Of a stretch of DNA of 50,740 nt, positions 34,340-42,935 are shown piece by piece (within the stretch, counting starts at the first letter, position 1; the number at the start of each line of letters is the position of its first letter). Position numbers and translations under genes: made by a program. The DNA comes from Planctomycetota bacterium (GTDB lineage: Bacteria > Planctomycetota > Phycisphaerae > UBA1845), in NCBI GenBank assembly GCA_024276605.1, contig JAJRWX010000046.1, positions 1 to 50,740 on the forward strand, in the 5' to 3' direction. The notes beneath the pieces are model-generated. The model was not told the origin of the DNA. It did no database searches and was given only the letters and a program-made list of their open reading frames with translations.

Positions 34340-34984
34340 ATGATCGTCAAGTTAATGCGCTGCAAGGTGGCTGATGAATCGAAGGAAACGTTTTCCAGTT
34401 CCCAGTGCGCATGGTCAGCGCTAGCGAGGGTGGATGGCTTTATTGGTCAGATCGGGGGTTGGGACACCCGGGATGAGCGTCTTGCCGTTATTGTTGCGTG
34501 GTGGCAGGATCAACCAAGCTACGACAAGTTCATGCGGGAAATCCACGACCCTATATATGAAAAAAGTGGGCAGGCGGGAACCTATCAATCTTGTGAGGTG
34601 GATCGTTGGGAGGCTCAGTTTGATATTGCGGGCGAGGTGGGGCAAGTGCATGACGCGATTCCTGATGGGGAGTTGATAAGACTGGCCTGGTGTGAGGTTC
34701 GGCCTGATCGCGTTGAACATTTCGTGGAGGTACAAAAGAGCGTATGGAACCCCGCGATGGCTAGCGCCGGTGGCCTGCTAGCCGGCGTCTTCTCTCGTAG
34801 CGATCAACATGAGAATCATTTTCTGGTATGTACGCTATGGCGAACGATAGCGGCTCATGACGAATATCGACAGCGATACTTATATAGGCTGAAAGACCAA
34901 TCAGAAGTTGTCAAAGACGTGGCACACTTGGAGGGTTATGTCGTGCATGTGCAGCCGAGTTGGCGCGTGGTGGGTGATCGGTAA
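34340..34984 (+). CDS. YdbC/DUF4937-like protein, probably two fused ferredoxin-like (ABM-type) domains
   Basis: The 214-residue product follows a GAGGAG site. The N-terminal half opens MIVKLMRCKVADESKETFSS and continues with VDGFIGQIGGWD and AVIVAWWQDQPSYDKFMREIHD. That is the pattern of the B. subtilis YdbC family. The second half (about 112-205) repeats the same fold with LIRLAWCEVRPDRVEHFVEV, VCTLWRT and EYRQRYLYRLKDQ. Dimeric alpha/beta-barrel proteins of this kind bind small ligands or act as monooxygenases, but the function here is unknown. It sits alone between repeat copies. Confidence 0.6.
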   Translation: MIVKLMRCKVADESKETFSSSQCAWSALARVDGFIGQIGGWDTRDERLAVIVAWWQDQPSYDKFMREIHDPIYEKSGQAGTYQSCEVDRWEAQFDIAGEVGQVHDAIPDGELIRLAWCEVRPDRVEHFVEVQKSVWNPAMASAGGLLAGVFSRSDQHENHFLVCTLWRTIAAHDEYRQRYLYRLKDQSEVVKDVAHLEGYVVHVQPSWRVVGDR

Positions 34985-35018
34985 CCGTTTTGCGATGACT
35001 GGTTGTGAGACGAGTATG

Positions 35019-35112
35019 GTCAGAGCGCCTGGCGCAAGCCTGGTGACATGTTGGCGCTGGTGGTACGGTGTGGTACACGCTTGTCCGCAGGCTGGTGCCG
35101 TGCGGCTCTGAT
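35019..35112. repeat. Family B fold-back repeat, full copy
   Basis: The left arm GTCAGAGCGCCTGGCGCAAG..GGTGAC and right arm GTCCGCAGGCTGGTGCCGTG..GGCTCTGA match the copy at 34120 closely, including both arms and the left-arm GCGCAAGCC core. Together with it the repeat brackets the YdbC-like gene. Confidence 0.65.
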
Positions 35113-35229
35113 TCGACTTTTCTGGGGGTTGCTTGTGTGGAATACGGCGAAATGACAGTCATAAGGCACGGATCGCTTACACTCGCCGCTTGGATTCGTG
35201 TATTCTGTAGGCGAGTATTATACAATTGT

Positions 35230-35253
35230 ATTCCCGTCTTCTTGGGCATGACG
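35230..35253. repeat. Half copy of the family C repeat
   Basis: ATTCCCG...GGGCATGACGG resembles the right end of the repeat at 33279-33349. The rest of 35113-35354 shows no gene. Confidence 0.4.
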
Positions 35254-35354
35254 GCCAATGCTGGTTTGTCGAACACTAGCTCGGGGCTGACGGATGATTG
35301 TGTGGATAAGGCGGCTGCGGATGATCTTATGTGTGGTTGATGGTAGGTGAAAAT

Positions 35355-36140
35355 ATGATGACAAACATTCGACTAGCGATAGCCGGGGCGATGGGGCGCA
35401 TCGGACGTGTTACGTTGGAAGCTGCTGTAACGGATAAGCGGTTTGAGCTTGTGGCCGCGCTGACTTGTGAGGATGATCCCTTGCGCGGTCATCGCGTTCG
35501 AATGGGTGCACACGACGTGGCGATTGTTGCTCATATGGGGAAACCCTGTGACGTACTGATCGATTTTTCAAATGCCGACGGTACGATGTCTTGGTTGGAT
35601 GTATGTCGCCATCATGGCATTGCCATGGTGGTTGGCACGACAGGGCATGATGATGCTCAACTAAATCTATTGCGCGTAGCTGCGAAAGATATTCCTATTG
35701 TGAAAGCACCGAATTGCAGCACCGGAGTAGCGGCATTGTTAAGTTTGGTAGGCAAACTCGCTGAGACATTGGGGGAGGATTACGATGTTGAAATCGTTGA
35801 AACCCATCACCGCAACAAGGAGGATGCGCCCAGCGGGACGGCCCTAGCTTTGCAAGATGTACTCACTCGCATGAGCGAGAATAAAAGTACGCACGATGTG
35901 GTGTTTGGTCGAACAGGAAAAACGGGGGTCAGACCGCGCGGTCAAGTTGGGATTCATGCCGTGCGAATGGGGGATATTGTCGGTCGTCATGAGGTTCATT
36001 TTAGCGGCTGCGGTGAAACTATTACGCTGCGCCATGAGGCGCATTCCCGGCAGACTTTCGCCGCTGGTGCCCTACGTGCAGCCGCATGGATCGCTGGAAA
36101 ATCCCCTGGTTGGTTTACCATGGCTGATGTATTGGGGTAA
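35355..36140 (+). CDS. dapB: 4-hydroxy-tetrahydrodipicolinate reductase DapB
   Basis: The start is ATG 35355 or 35358 (adjacent ATG codons), with AGGT 7-8 bases upstream; the frame from 35331 is longer than family needs. The Rossmann motif IAGAMGRIGR and the catalytic ETHHRNKEDAPSGTA (His-His and Lys) are present, as are GTTG and the C-terminal SGCGETITLRHEAHSRQTFA. The enzyme reduces the product of DapA in lysine and meso-diaminopimelate synthesis. No other dap gene is nearby. Its 261 residues are normal. Confidence 0.94.
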   Translation: MMTNIRLAIAGAMGRIGRVTLEAAVTDKRFELVAALTCEDDPLRGHRVRMGAHDVAIVAHMGKPCDVLIDFSNADGTMSWLDVCRHHGIAMVVGTTGHDDAQLNLLRVAAKDIPIVKAPNCSTGVAALLSLVGKLAETLGEDYDVEIVETHHRNKEDAPSGTALALQDVLTRMSENKSTHDVVFGRTGKTGVRPRGQVGIHAVRMGDIVGRHEVHFSGCGETITLRHEAHSRQTFAAGALRAAAWIAGKSPGWFTMADVLG

Positions 36141-36186
36141 TATGCTCGTCACGCGACGAAAATTATGGCATTATCGGGCACTATTT

Positions 36187-36216
36187 TTGTATACAAATCG
36201 TTCGATTTGATACAAT
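36187..36216. promoter_or_regulatory. Palindrome overlapping a promoter-like sequence upstream of the sugar dehydrogenase
   Basis: TTGTAT-A-CAAATCG-TT-CGATTTG-ATACAA is a near-perfect palindrome with one extra A in the left arm. It covers a TTGTAT box (36187-36192) and a TACAAT box (36211-36216) 18 bp apart. There is no T-run, so an operator on a promoter is more likely than a terminator. Start codon 36285 lies 69 bases downstream. Confidence 0.5.
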
Positions 36217-36284
36217 GTCTTGACCCTTGAGGGGACGGGATAGACGCAGGGTTGATTGATTTATCGTATGGAGGAGGAAGTACC

Positions 36285-38258
36285 ATGTCTAGTTCATATT
36301 ACCGGTTGGCGATCATTGCGTTCTTGGCTTTTCCTTGCATGACTATCAATGCTTCCGTGGGTGTTCCCGTACCCTTGACGGCTGAGGTTGTCGTGGCTGG
36401 ATCGGAGGGACTTGTCGATCCGCTGTTTGTCACGCATGCACCGGGAGATTTTGGCCGGGTATTTATTCTTGAACAGCCTGGCCGAGTTCGTATTTTGGAT
36501 ATTTCACAAAATCCGCCGGTACTGGAAGCAACACCTTTTCTTGATATTGTTGGCCGGGTCAACAGCATTGCCAGTGAGCGGGGGTTGTTGGGTCTGGCGT
36601 TTCACCCTGATTACAACAGCAATGGTTATTTCTATGTGAACTATTCAAATGCCAGCGGAGATACGACTATCTCACGCTTTCAGGTTTCCGTTGGTAATCC
36701 CGATCTAGCTGATAGCAGTTCGGAATTGATTTTACTCACTATTAATCAACCGCAATCCAATCATAACGGTGGCTGGCTGTCTTTCGGCCCTAATGATGGG
36801 TTTTTGTATATTAGCACCGGCGACGGCGGTGGCGGTGGTGATGATGATGCCGGGCACACACCCGGTTTGGGTAACAGTCAGGATATAACGAATAATCTAC
36901 TCGGGAAAATGCTTCGAATCGATGTCGATGGAAACAATTCAACGAATGGTTTGTATGGTATACCGCCGAGCAATCCGTTCGTGGGTATCACGGGTGATGA
37001 TGAAATCTGGGCTTATGGTTTGCGCAACCCCTGGCGCAATGCGTTTGATCGTGACAATGGTGATTTGTATATGGCTGATGTTGGGCAGTTTTTATGGGAA
37101 GAAATTGACTATCAGCCGGCGAATAGTGCGGGTGGTGAAAATTGGGGGTGGCGTTGTCGAGAAGGGGCCAATGATTTTGCCTCGGCTACGACGGCGGGTT
37201 GCGATACGGCTACTTTGTTAGACCCTATCCATGAATACGACCATTCCTTTGGGTGTTCGATAACCGGCGGTGAGGTATATCGCGGCTGCGGTATTGCCGA
37301 TCTTGGTGGCACTTATTTCTTTGGCGATTTTTGCACCGCGTCCGTATGGAGTTTCCGGGTAGTTGGCGGCGTAGTCACTGATTTTCAGGATCGCACAGCT
37401 GAGTTAGCGTCTACGGGTGCGAATATCGGATTAATTTCGTCATTCGGTTTAGATGCGTTTGGCGAGATGTATATATGTGATCTCGGCGGCGAAGTATTTC
37501 GCATTATCTCTGACGGTACACCGAACGCCTGTCAAACGGATTGTGTTCCACCTTGTGTGAATGGTGTATGCGTGCCTGGGGTGGTGGCCACTTGTGCATG
37601 TGATCCCGGTTGGGGCGGTGTGGATTGTTCGAATCCTGTTTTGATGGATGTAGCGCCGGCTGCTGGTGAGTCGGGATTTAACAAGGATCGATACCTTTCA
37701 TTCATGCCAGCCACACTAGCGGGCACACCCTTAGCGTTACGCGTGCGGCGCGTGGGATCAGCTACACCGTGGTATGTTAGTTGTACGTTGTCCGATCAAG
37801 GCGCAGCAGGTAGCTTTGGTACGCTGGTCCAGAATGCGGAATTTTGTATTTGGACGCGTGATGCGATTCATGTGAATGGGTGTGAAGTTGTACCGGGGAA
37901 TGAATACCTTATTGATGCGACGCTGGATGATGTATCGTTTTCCACGCCGTTGTCACTCGATACGACGGCTGTGCCTACGCCTCGAGAATTTGGTGATCTT
38001 GGAAGTAGTCTGGTGGGTGGTATTTGGACGCCACCGGATTCGATCGTAACAACCGTGGATATTCTCATGGTGGTCAAAAGCTTCCAACTTGATCCTGAAG
38101 CGCCACACAAGTCGCGCGTCGATACTGACGGAAAGATACCAAACGCAATTATAGCGAGTAGCGATATCCTTCGTGAGGTATTGGCATTCAGTGGCATGCC
38201 ATTCGGGTTTGGTGTGACAGGATGCCTCAGTGGTACTTGTGTGCCGAATTGTCCATAG
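36285..38258 (+). CDS. Secreted PQQ-dependent-type sugar dehydrogenase (GSDH/HHIP-like) with EGF-like and dockerin-like C-terminal modules
   Basis: ATG 36285 follows GGAGGAGGAAG and begins a signal peptide. The soluble glucose/sorbosone dehydrogenase propeller spans about 35-420: LFVTHAPGDFGRVFILEQPGRVRI, SERGLLGLAFHPDYNSNGYFYVNYS, DGFLYISTGDGGGGGDDDAGH, GNSQDITNNLLGKMLRIDVDG and IWAYGLRNPWRNAFDRDNGDLYMADVGQ. A Cys-rich EGF-like module (about 422-455, CVPPCVNGVCVP...CACDPGWGGVDC) comes next. An Ig-like segment (about 465-600) and a C-terminal segment with two dockerin-like half-motifs (VTTVDILMVVKSF and IASSDILREVLAF) follow. It probably oxidises sugars outside the cell. Confidence 0.85.
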   Translation: MSSSYYRLAIIAFLAFPCMTINASVGVPVPLTAEVVVAGSEGLVDPLFVTHAPGDFGRVFILEQPGRVRILDISQNPPVLEATPFLDIVGRVNSIASERGLLGLAFHPDYNSNGYFYVNYSNASGDTTISRFQVSVGNPDLADSSSELILLTINQPQSNHNGGWLSFGPNDGFLYISTGDGGGGGDDDAGHTPGLGNSQDITNNLLGKMLRIDVDGNNSTNGLYGIPPSNPFVGITGDDEIWAYGLRNPWRNAFDRDNGDLYMADVGQFLWEEIDYQPANSAGGENWGWRCREGANDFASATTAGCDTATLLDPIHEYDHSFGCSITGGEVYRGCGIADLGGTYFFGDFCTASVWSFRVVGGVVTDFQDRTAELASTGANIGLISSFGLDAFGEMYICDLGGEVFRIISDGTPNACQTDCVPPCVNGVCVPGVVATCACDPGWGGVDCSNPVLMDVAPAAGESGFNKDRYLSFMPATLAGTPLALRVRRVGSATPWYVSCTLSDQGAAGSFGTLVQNAEFCIWTRDAIHVNGCEVVPGNEYLIDATLDDVSFSTPLSLDTTAVPTPREFGDLGSSLVGGIWTPPDSIVTTVDILMVVKSFQLDPEAPHKSRVDTDGKIPNAIIASSDILREVLAFSGMPFGFGVTGCLSGTCVPNCP

Positions 38259-38430
38259 AGGAAATCCCCACATAGCCCAGCGTGCATGTGTCACAGCGGT
38301 GTCTCCCGGTGTTTCATAACTTGGGATTTGTAACGGTTTCACAGTGTATGCAGCCTTGTATCCACGAAAATCATCGGGATCATCCAAGTTAAAGGCGGCT
38401 ACGTTGCCATAGAGCTTGCTCTTAGATTCA
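38259..38430. other. Intergenic stretch next to MITE copy 2
   Basis: No gene called. On the minus strand 38274-38430 reads as an open frame with ordinary protein-like composition (phrases NLDDPDDFRGYKAAYTVKP and ETPGDTAVTHARWAMWG). It runs into the MITE end at 38431, so it may be the broken end of a lost gene. I recognise no family. Confidence 0.3.
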
Positions 38431-38608
38431 CTAGTGCTTTGTCACAGCTAAGAATTCGGGTGGCATGGGTAAGTCCCGATGTATCCCGATTTTACGTCGG
38501 GATACATCGGGACTTACCCGTGTAGTTCCAGAAGCCGACACGGGCAAAAAAAACGTTGCCCATGCCACCCTGGATGAACCCGAACATTAAGCTGTGACAC
38601 AGCACTAG
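38431..38608. mobile_element. MITE-like element, 178 bp, family A copy 2
   Basis: Terminal inverted repeats CTAGTGCTTTGTCACAGCTAA (38431-) and its inverse (-38608) match copy 1 at 21100-21224 in the opposite orientation, including internal phrases such as GAATTCGGGTGGCATGGGTAAG. The interior contains a perfect 23-bp stem (38467-38489 with 38497-38519). No protein is encoded. Confidence 0.75.
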
Positions 38609-38684
38609 GTTGTTGCCTATCGACAAGTCGCGCGGGTTGGGTTAGCCTCACGGTAGTATTAGCGGTCGGGCGAAAGTGAGGGAT

Positions 38685-40280
38685 ATGATGGACGAATCGC
38701 CAGCGCCTAATCGGCGAGAGTTTATACACGTCGCAGCAGGAACCACAGCCGCTGTCTGCCTGGGAGGTTGTTCACTTTCTTCAAGTGATCGTCTTATGAT
38801 GACCGGATCCCGCCAATCCGGTGCAGCCATGGATCGCAGCAGTTGGTCACAACTGGCGTCACTTGCGTTAGAAAAAGTTAAGCGTGGCGGTTGCTTGTAT
38901 GGCGATATTCGGCTGATGGAATCTCGCAATCAATCACTACGTGCAGAAGACCGACGTATAGCCAATATTAATGAGCGATTTGACAGCGGGTTCGGTGTTC
39001 GGGCGCTCTATCAAGGGGCGTGGGGCTTTGCAGCATCCTCCCATTTTTCCGAAGAAGAGGTCGAGCGTACGGCAGCCAAGGCGGTCGAAGTCGCACGGGC
39101 TTCTCACCTGTTAATGAAATCACCTGTTACACTAGCTGATGAGCCGATTCACGTTGACAAGGTTGTGACACGATATCGCATCGATCCTTTCGAGGTTTCG
39201 CTGGACGACAAGGCCGAGTTATTGTTGCGTGTGAGTGATGTTCTTCATAAACATAAGAGTATCATCCGTTCCGACGGGTTTCTCTGGATGCAACGAGATA
39301 TCAAGTTGTTTGCATCCACTGAAGGCACCAAGCTAGATTTTGATCTTATGGCCATAGGTGGAAGTTTTGGGGCGACGGCTAAGCGCGGGGATGATTATCA
39401 ATCTCGAAACTACATCGTGCCATTCTATCGCACCGGCTACGAACACTTGGATAAATATGACATGTTGTCGCATGCTGATCGTATTGCTGAGCAAGCCATT
39501 GAGAAAGTTCAGGCTTCTCAACCGTCGCCCGGTAAATACGATCTTGTCCTCGATCCCGCCCACTTAGCTTTAACCATCCATGAGAGTTGCGGCCATCCCA
39601 GCGAATTGGACCGAGCGCTCGGTTATGAAGCCAACTACGCCGGCACGAGTTTTCTTACACCCGAAAAATTGGGGAATTTTCAATATGGTAGTCGGCATGT
39701 CAATCTGATGGCAGATAACACGCGCAGCGGTCACATGGCCAGTACGGGTTACGATGATGACGGCGTAGCCGGGCAACGTTGGCCGATCGTTGAGCGGGGC
39801 ATCTTCCGTGGGTATTCGACGAGTCGAGAGGTAGCTGGGGCTATTGGTGAAAAGCGATCGCGCGGTTCTTGTCGGGCAGATAGTTGGGCGAGTGTGCCTA
39901 TCGTGCGCATTGCCAATGTCGGGCTTGAGCCGGGTATTGAATCGCTGGATTCGCTGTTGGCTGATGTGAAGGATGGTATTTATATCGAAGGTCGCGGTAG
40001 TTTTAGCATCGATCAGAAGCGTTACAACTTTCAGTTTGGCGGCGATGCCTTCTGGGAGATTAAGAACGGTCGACGGGGTCGCATGCTCAAGAATGTGGTG
40101 TACAACGGGATTACGCCGGAGTTTTGGAATAGTTGTGATGGCGTTGGCAACCGCGAAACGTGGCGTGAATATGGCTTTATCACCTGCGGTAAAGGCCAGC
40201 CTGGTCAATCGGGTTGGATGACGCACGCGGCAAGTCCGGCGCGGTTTCGTCAGATAAATGTGATTGATCCTAAAGCGTAA
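38685..40280 (+). CDS. tldD: TldD-family metalloprotease with a twin-arginine/lipoprotein export signal
   Basis: ATG 38685 or 38688 follows AGGG. The N-terminus carries a twin-arginine motif (NRREFIHVAAGTTAAV) followed by LGGC, so the protein appears to be exported by Tat and possibly lipid-anchored. The rest (about 50-530) is TldD: repeated N-terminal strands, the zinc-binding HESCGH motif near residue 299, then TGYDDDGVAGQR and IYIEGRGSFSIDQKRYNFQFGGDAFW. TldD works with TldE to process peptides. The next gene is its TldE partner. Cytoplasmic TldD proteins of enterobacteria lack such a signal. Confidence 0.85.
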   Translation: MMDESPAPNRREFIHVAAGTTAAVCLGGCSLSSSDRLMMTGSRQSGAAMDRSSWSQLASLALEKVKRGGCLYGDIRLMESRNQSLRAEDRRIANINERFDSGFGVRALYQGAWGFAASSHFSEEEVERTAAKAVEVARASHLLMKSPVTLADEPIHVDKVVTRYRIDPFEVSLDDKAELLLRVSDVLHKHKSIIRSDGFLWMQRDIKLFASTEGTKLDFDLMAIGGSFGATAKRGDDYQSRNYIVPFYRTGYEHLDKYDMLSHADRIAEQAIEKVQASQPSPGKYDLVLDPAHLALTIHESCGHPSELDRALGYEANYAGTSFLTPEKLGNFQYGSRHVNLMADNTRSGHMASTGYDDDGVAGQRWPIVERGIFRGYSTSREVAGAIGEKRSRGSCRADSWASVPIVRIANVGLEPGIESLDSLLADVKDGIYIEGRGSFSIDQKRYNFQFGGDAFWEIKNGRRGRMLKNVVYNGITPEFWNSCDGVGNRETWREYGFITCGKGQPGQSGWMTHAASPARFRQINVIDPKA

Positions 40281-40361
40281 GTTTGTTTGTGAAGGTATGT
40301 GATTCTTGCGGTTTCTCGTATGTTGGTAGAGTTTCCTTTTTCATCAAGTTGAAAATCGGAT

Positions 40362-41684
40362 ATGGCAACTCAACTTATTGTGGAGAAAGATTTTAGGCGT
40401 ATCAAAAACATTATCCTGTCCTCGACGCGGGCGGACGATGTCTTTGTATCGCTTAGCGATTCAGATTCTTCGACGCTACGTTTTGCTAACAACCAAGTCG
40501 TACAACATGTTTCCGTTCACCGACCAAGGCTGACGATTCGGGTGGCGTTTGGTCTCAAGAACGGTTCGGCGAGTACTAACCGCTTAGACGAAGATTCGTT
40601 AGTTGCTGCGCTAAGACAAGCCGAGCGTATCGCGCATCTCGCACCGGATGACCCTGAATATCTCCCTCCGCTTGGTTCGCAATCCTACCTACGAATGTCC
40701 ACACACATAGCCGGGACGGCTAATACCACACCCCTGGATATGGCCAACCGAACCAAGCCCGTTATTCAACAGTGTGTTGAGCAGGGTCTAGTGGGTGCGG
40801 GGATCATGAGTAGCTCAACTAACGCACATGGTGTGGCAGCTTCTTCTGGTTTGTTTGGTTTTCAAGAAAGCACAGATGCTCGTTTTTCATTAACGGCTAC
40901 CGCGGAGGACAGTTCCGGTTGGGCACTCAATGCTCACCGCGACGTTGACTCAATAGATATGCATGGTATGACTCGATCAGCGGTCATGAAAGCGTTGGCC
41001 TCACGAAACCCGAGAGAATTGGCACCGGGGCATTATCCCGTGATTTTTGAACCTGCAGCGGTGGCTGGTATATTCGCACCGTTTCTCTGGTCACTTAGCG
41101 CCAGGCGTTATCATCGAGGTGATTCTCCATTTAGCGGCAAACTGGGATCGGTCGTGTTGGACCCGCGCCTGACGCTACGCAGTGACCCAGGTCATCCTGA
41201 CTTATTAGGATCACCGTTTGCGTCGGATGGCATGGCTACGCGACACCGGACGTGGGTCGATCAAGGTGTTCTCAAACAATTGCATTACGATCGTTTTACA
41301 GCAGCTGAGCACAATGTAGTACCGAACACGCGCCCAAATGCTGCGATACTTTCTTTTCAAGGTGAAACGGCTGATAGTGTGGATGCACTAATTGCTCAAG
41401 CGGATCGGGCCGTTCTCGTAACCAACTTCTGGTATATCCGATTTGTCGATCGCACGGACCTGACCGTGACGGGTATGACACGCGATGGCACTTTTCTAGT
41501 AGAGAATGGTCGGATCGTAGCCGGTTTGAAAAACTTTCGTTTTCACGATAGTCCGCTGCGCTGTTTGAAACTGATCGATGCTGCCACTTCACCGACCCAC
41601 GCCATGACTATCAACGGCGCTAAAATGCTCCTACCTGCGTTGCGCCTTCCGGATTTCCATTTGTCCAGCGTAACCAAGTTTTAA
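40362..41684 (+). CDS. tldE: TldE/PmbA-family protein, partner of TldD
   Basis: The 440 residues lack the HExxxH motif but share the TldD/PmbA fold: FANNQVVQHVSVHRPRLTIRVAFG at the N-terminus, GHYPVIFEPAAVAGIFAPFL in the middle and MTRDGTFLVENGRIVAGLKNFRFHDS near the end. In E. coli the two proteins form a heterodimeric protease (microcin and CcdA processing). The order tldD-tldE with an 81-base gap supports a pair. This partner shows no obvious export signal, although TldD does, which is odd. The start is ATG 40362 with AAGTTG only weakly resembling a ribosome-binding site. Confidence 0.85.
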   Translation: MATQLIVEKDFRRIKNIILSSTRADDVFVSLSDSDSSTLRFANNQVVQHVSVHRPRLTIRVAFGLKNGSASTNRLDEDSLVAALRQAERIAHLAPDDPEYLPPLGSQSYLRMSTHIAGTANTTPLDMANRTKPVIQQCVEQGLVGAGIMSSSTNAHGVAASSGLFGFQESTDARFSLTATAEDSSGWALNAHRDVDSIDMHGMTRSAVMKALASRNPRELAPGHYPVIFEPAAVAGIFAPFLWSLSARRYHRGDSPFSGKLGSVVLDPRLTLRSDPGHPDLLGSPFASDGMATRHRTWVDQGVLKQLHYDRFTAAEHNVVPNTRPNAAILSFQGETADSVDALIAQADRAVLVTNFWYIRFVDRTDLTVTGMTRDGTFLVENGRIVAGLKNFRFHDSPLRCLKLIDAATSPTHAMTINGAKMLLPALRLPDFHLSSVTKF

Positions 41685-41700
41685 TGACCGTGTTGATTAT

Positions 41701-42912
41701 TCACTCGTAGCGTAGCGCTTGCACGGGGTCGAGTCTGGCCGCCCGAATAGCCGGGTAGATGCCGCTGACAACGCCTACGAAAACAGCCATGATTAGCGAG
41801 GCGATAATGATACTCGGTGGGGTGTAGGTTTCTAAGACCTGTGTAAATTCGCCGAGAAAGTTAGCCATCGCCCATCCAGCTACCACACCTAATGCGCCGC
41901 CGAACAGACTGATGATGCTGGCTTCGGTGAGGAATTGTTTGAGAATGTCGAAACGGCGTGCCCCGATAGCCAGGCGCACACCAATCTCTCGTGTGCGTTC
42001 GGTGACTGAGACCAACATGATGTTCATGATGCCGATGGCACCCACGAGTAGGGAAATACCGGCGATGCTATAAAGCACGACACCGAAAATTTTTGCCACC
42101 TGAGCGAATCTTTGTTTCATCTGTTCTTGTGTGTATATCGTAAAGTCGTCCTTGGTGCCGGAGCGAATACGATGGCTGACGCGTAGGGTTTTTGTGATAC
42201 CTTCCGTACAGGCAGGAATGGCTACGGCGGATGCGCACTGTACATTTAACATGCTGAGATAACGCTGACCAAACATGCGTGCCATCGCCGTCGTAAGGGG
42301 GATGATGGCCTGTTCGTCAACATTCATAAAACCAAGGGTGCCTTTTTTTTCCATCACGCCAACGACAACAAAACTTTTACCATTGATTTTTACGTTTTTA
42401 CCCACAGCAGGTAGCGCGCCGAATAAATCTTGTGCTACACCGTAACCAAGCACCGTTACCATCGTGCTGCCGCGCACATCTTCACGAGAGATGAATCGTC
42501 CGGATTCAACAAGATAGCTATTCATGGGCGCGTAGGTTTCGGTGACACCCAATATAATTCCGTTGACGTTTTGTTGGAAGTATTTTATCTGGCCGCCACC
42601 TTGGTATTGGGGGGATACGCGAATTACTAACTCGGCGTTTTCCTGCAAAATCTTTTCAGCGTCAACCGGTGCCAGTGCGCGCACGGTAGAGGTGACGCCT
42701 CCATGTTCCCGTTTACCATCCACGATGATAAGTTGATCTGCGCCGAGAGATTCAAATTGATCGAGAACGTCTCGCTGTGCACCCTGTAGTATGGACACGG
42801 CGGACACTACCGCACCCACACCTATGATAACCCCAAGGGTGGCCAGGATAGAGCGAAGCAGGTTCTGTTGTAAGCCTCGAATAGCGGTGAAGAGCAGTCG
42901 TATGTGAAACAT
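41701..42912 (-). CDS. MacB/FtsX-type ABC transporter permease
   Basis: The 403-residue product has one N-terminal membrane helix (about 20-40; LGVIIGVGAVVSAVSIL). A periplasmic MacB-like domain (about 45-260) and three C-terminal FtsX helices (about 275-300, 330-350, 370-392) follow. The signature VTERTREIGVRLAIGARRFDIL precedes the last helices. It is the last of three genes on the minus strand (adaptor, ATPase, permease) of a MacAB-type efflux or lipoprotein-type mechanotransmission pump. Confidence 0.92.
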   Translation of the reverse strand: MFHIRLLFTAIRGLQQNLLRSILATLGVIIGVGAVVSAVSILQGAQRDVLDQFESLGADQLIIVDGKREHGGVTSTVRALAPVDAEKILQENAELVIRVSPQYQGGGQIKYFQQNVNGIILGVTETYAPMNSYLVESGRFISREDVRGSTMVTVLGYGVAQDLFGALPAVGKNVKINGKSFVVVGVMEKKGTLGFMNVDEQAIIPLTTAMARMFGQRYLSMLNVQCASAVAIPACTEGITKTLRVSHRIRSGTKDDFTIYTQEQMKQRFAQVAKIFGVVLYSIAGISLLVGAIGIMNIMLVSVTERTREIGVRLAIGARRFDILKQFLTEASIISLFGGALGVVAGWAMANFLGEFTQVLETYTPPSIIIASLIMAVFVGVVSGIYPAIRAARLDPVQALRYE

Positions 42913-42935
42913 GATGTCTGTTTTCGCAGTAAGTG

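Noticed and set aside
35068-35340. 90-residue plus-strand frame before dapB
   Set aside because: It starts inside a family B repeat and has no ribosome-binding site or family likeness.
37953-38387. Minus-strand frame over the end of the sugar dehydrogenase gene
   Set aside because: Most of it is antisense to a well-supported gene. Only the intergenic part looks protein-like, so I recorded that as a note under the intergenic stretch.
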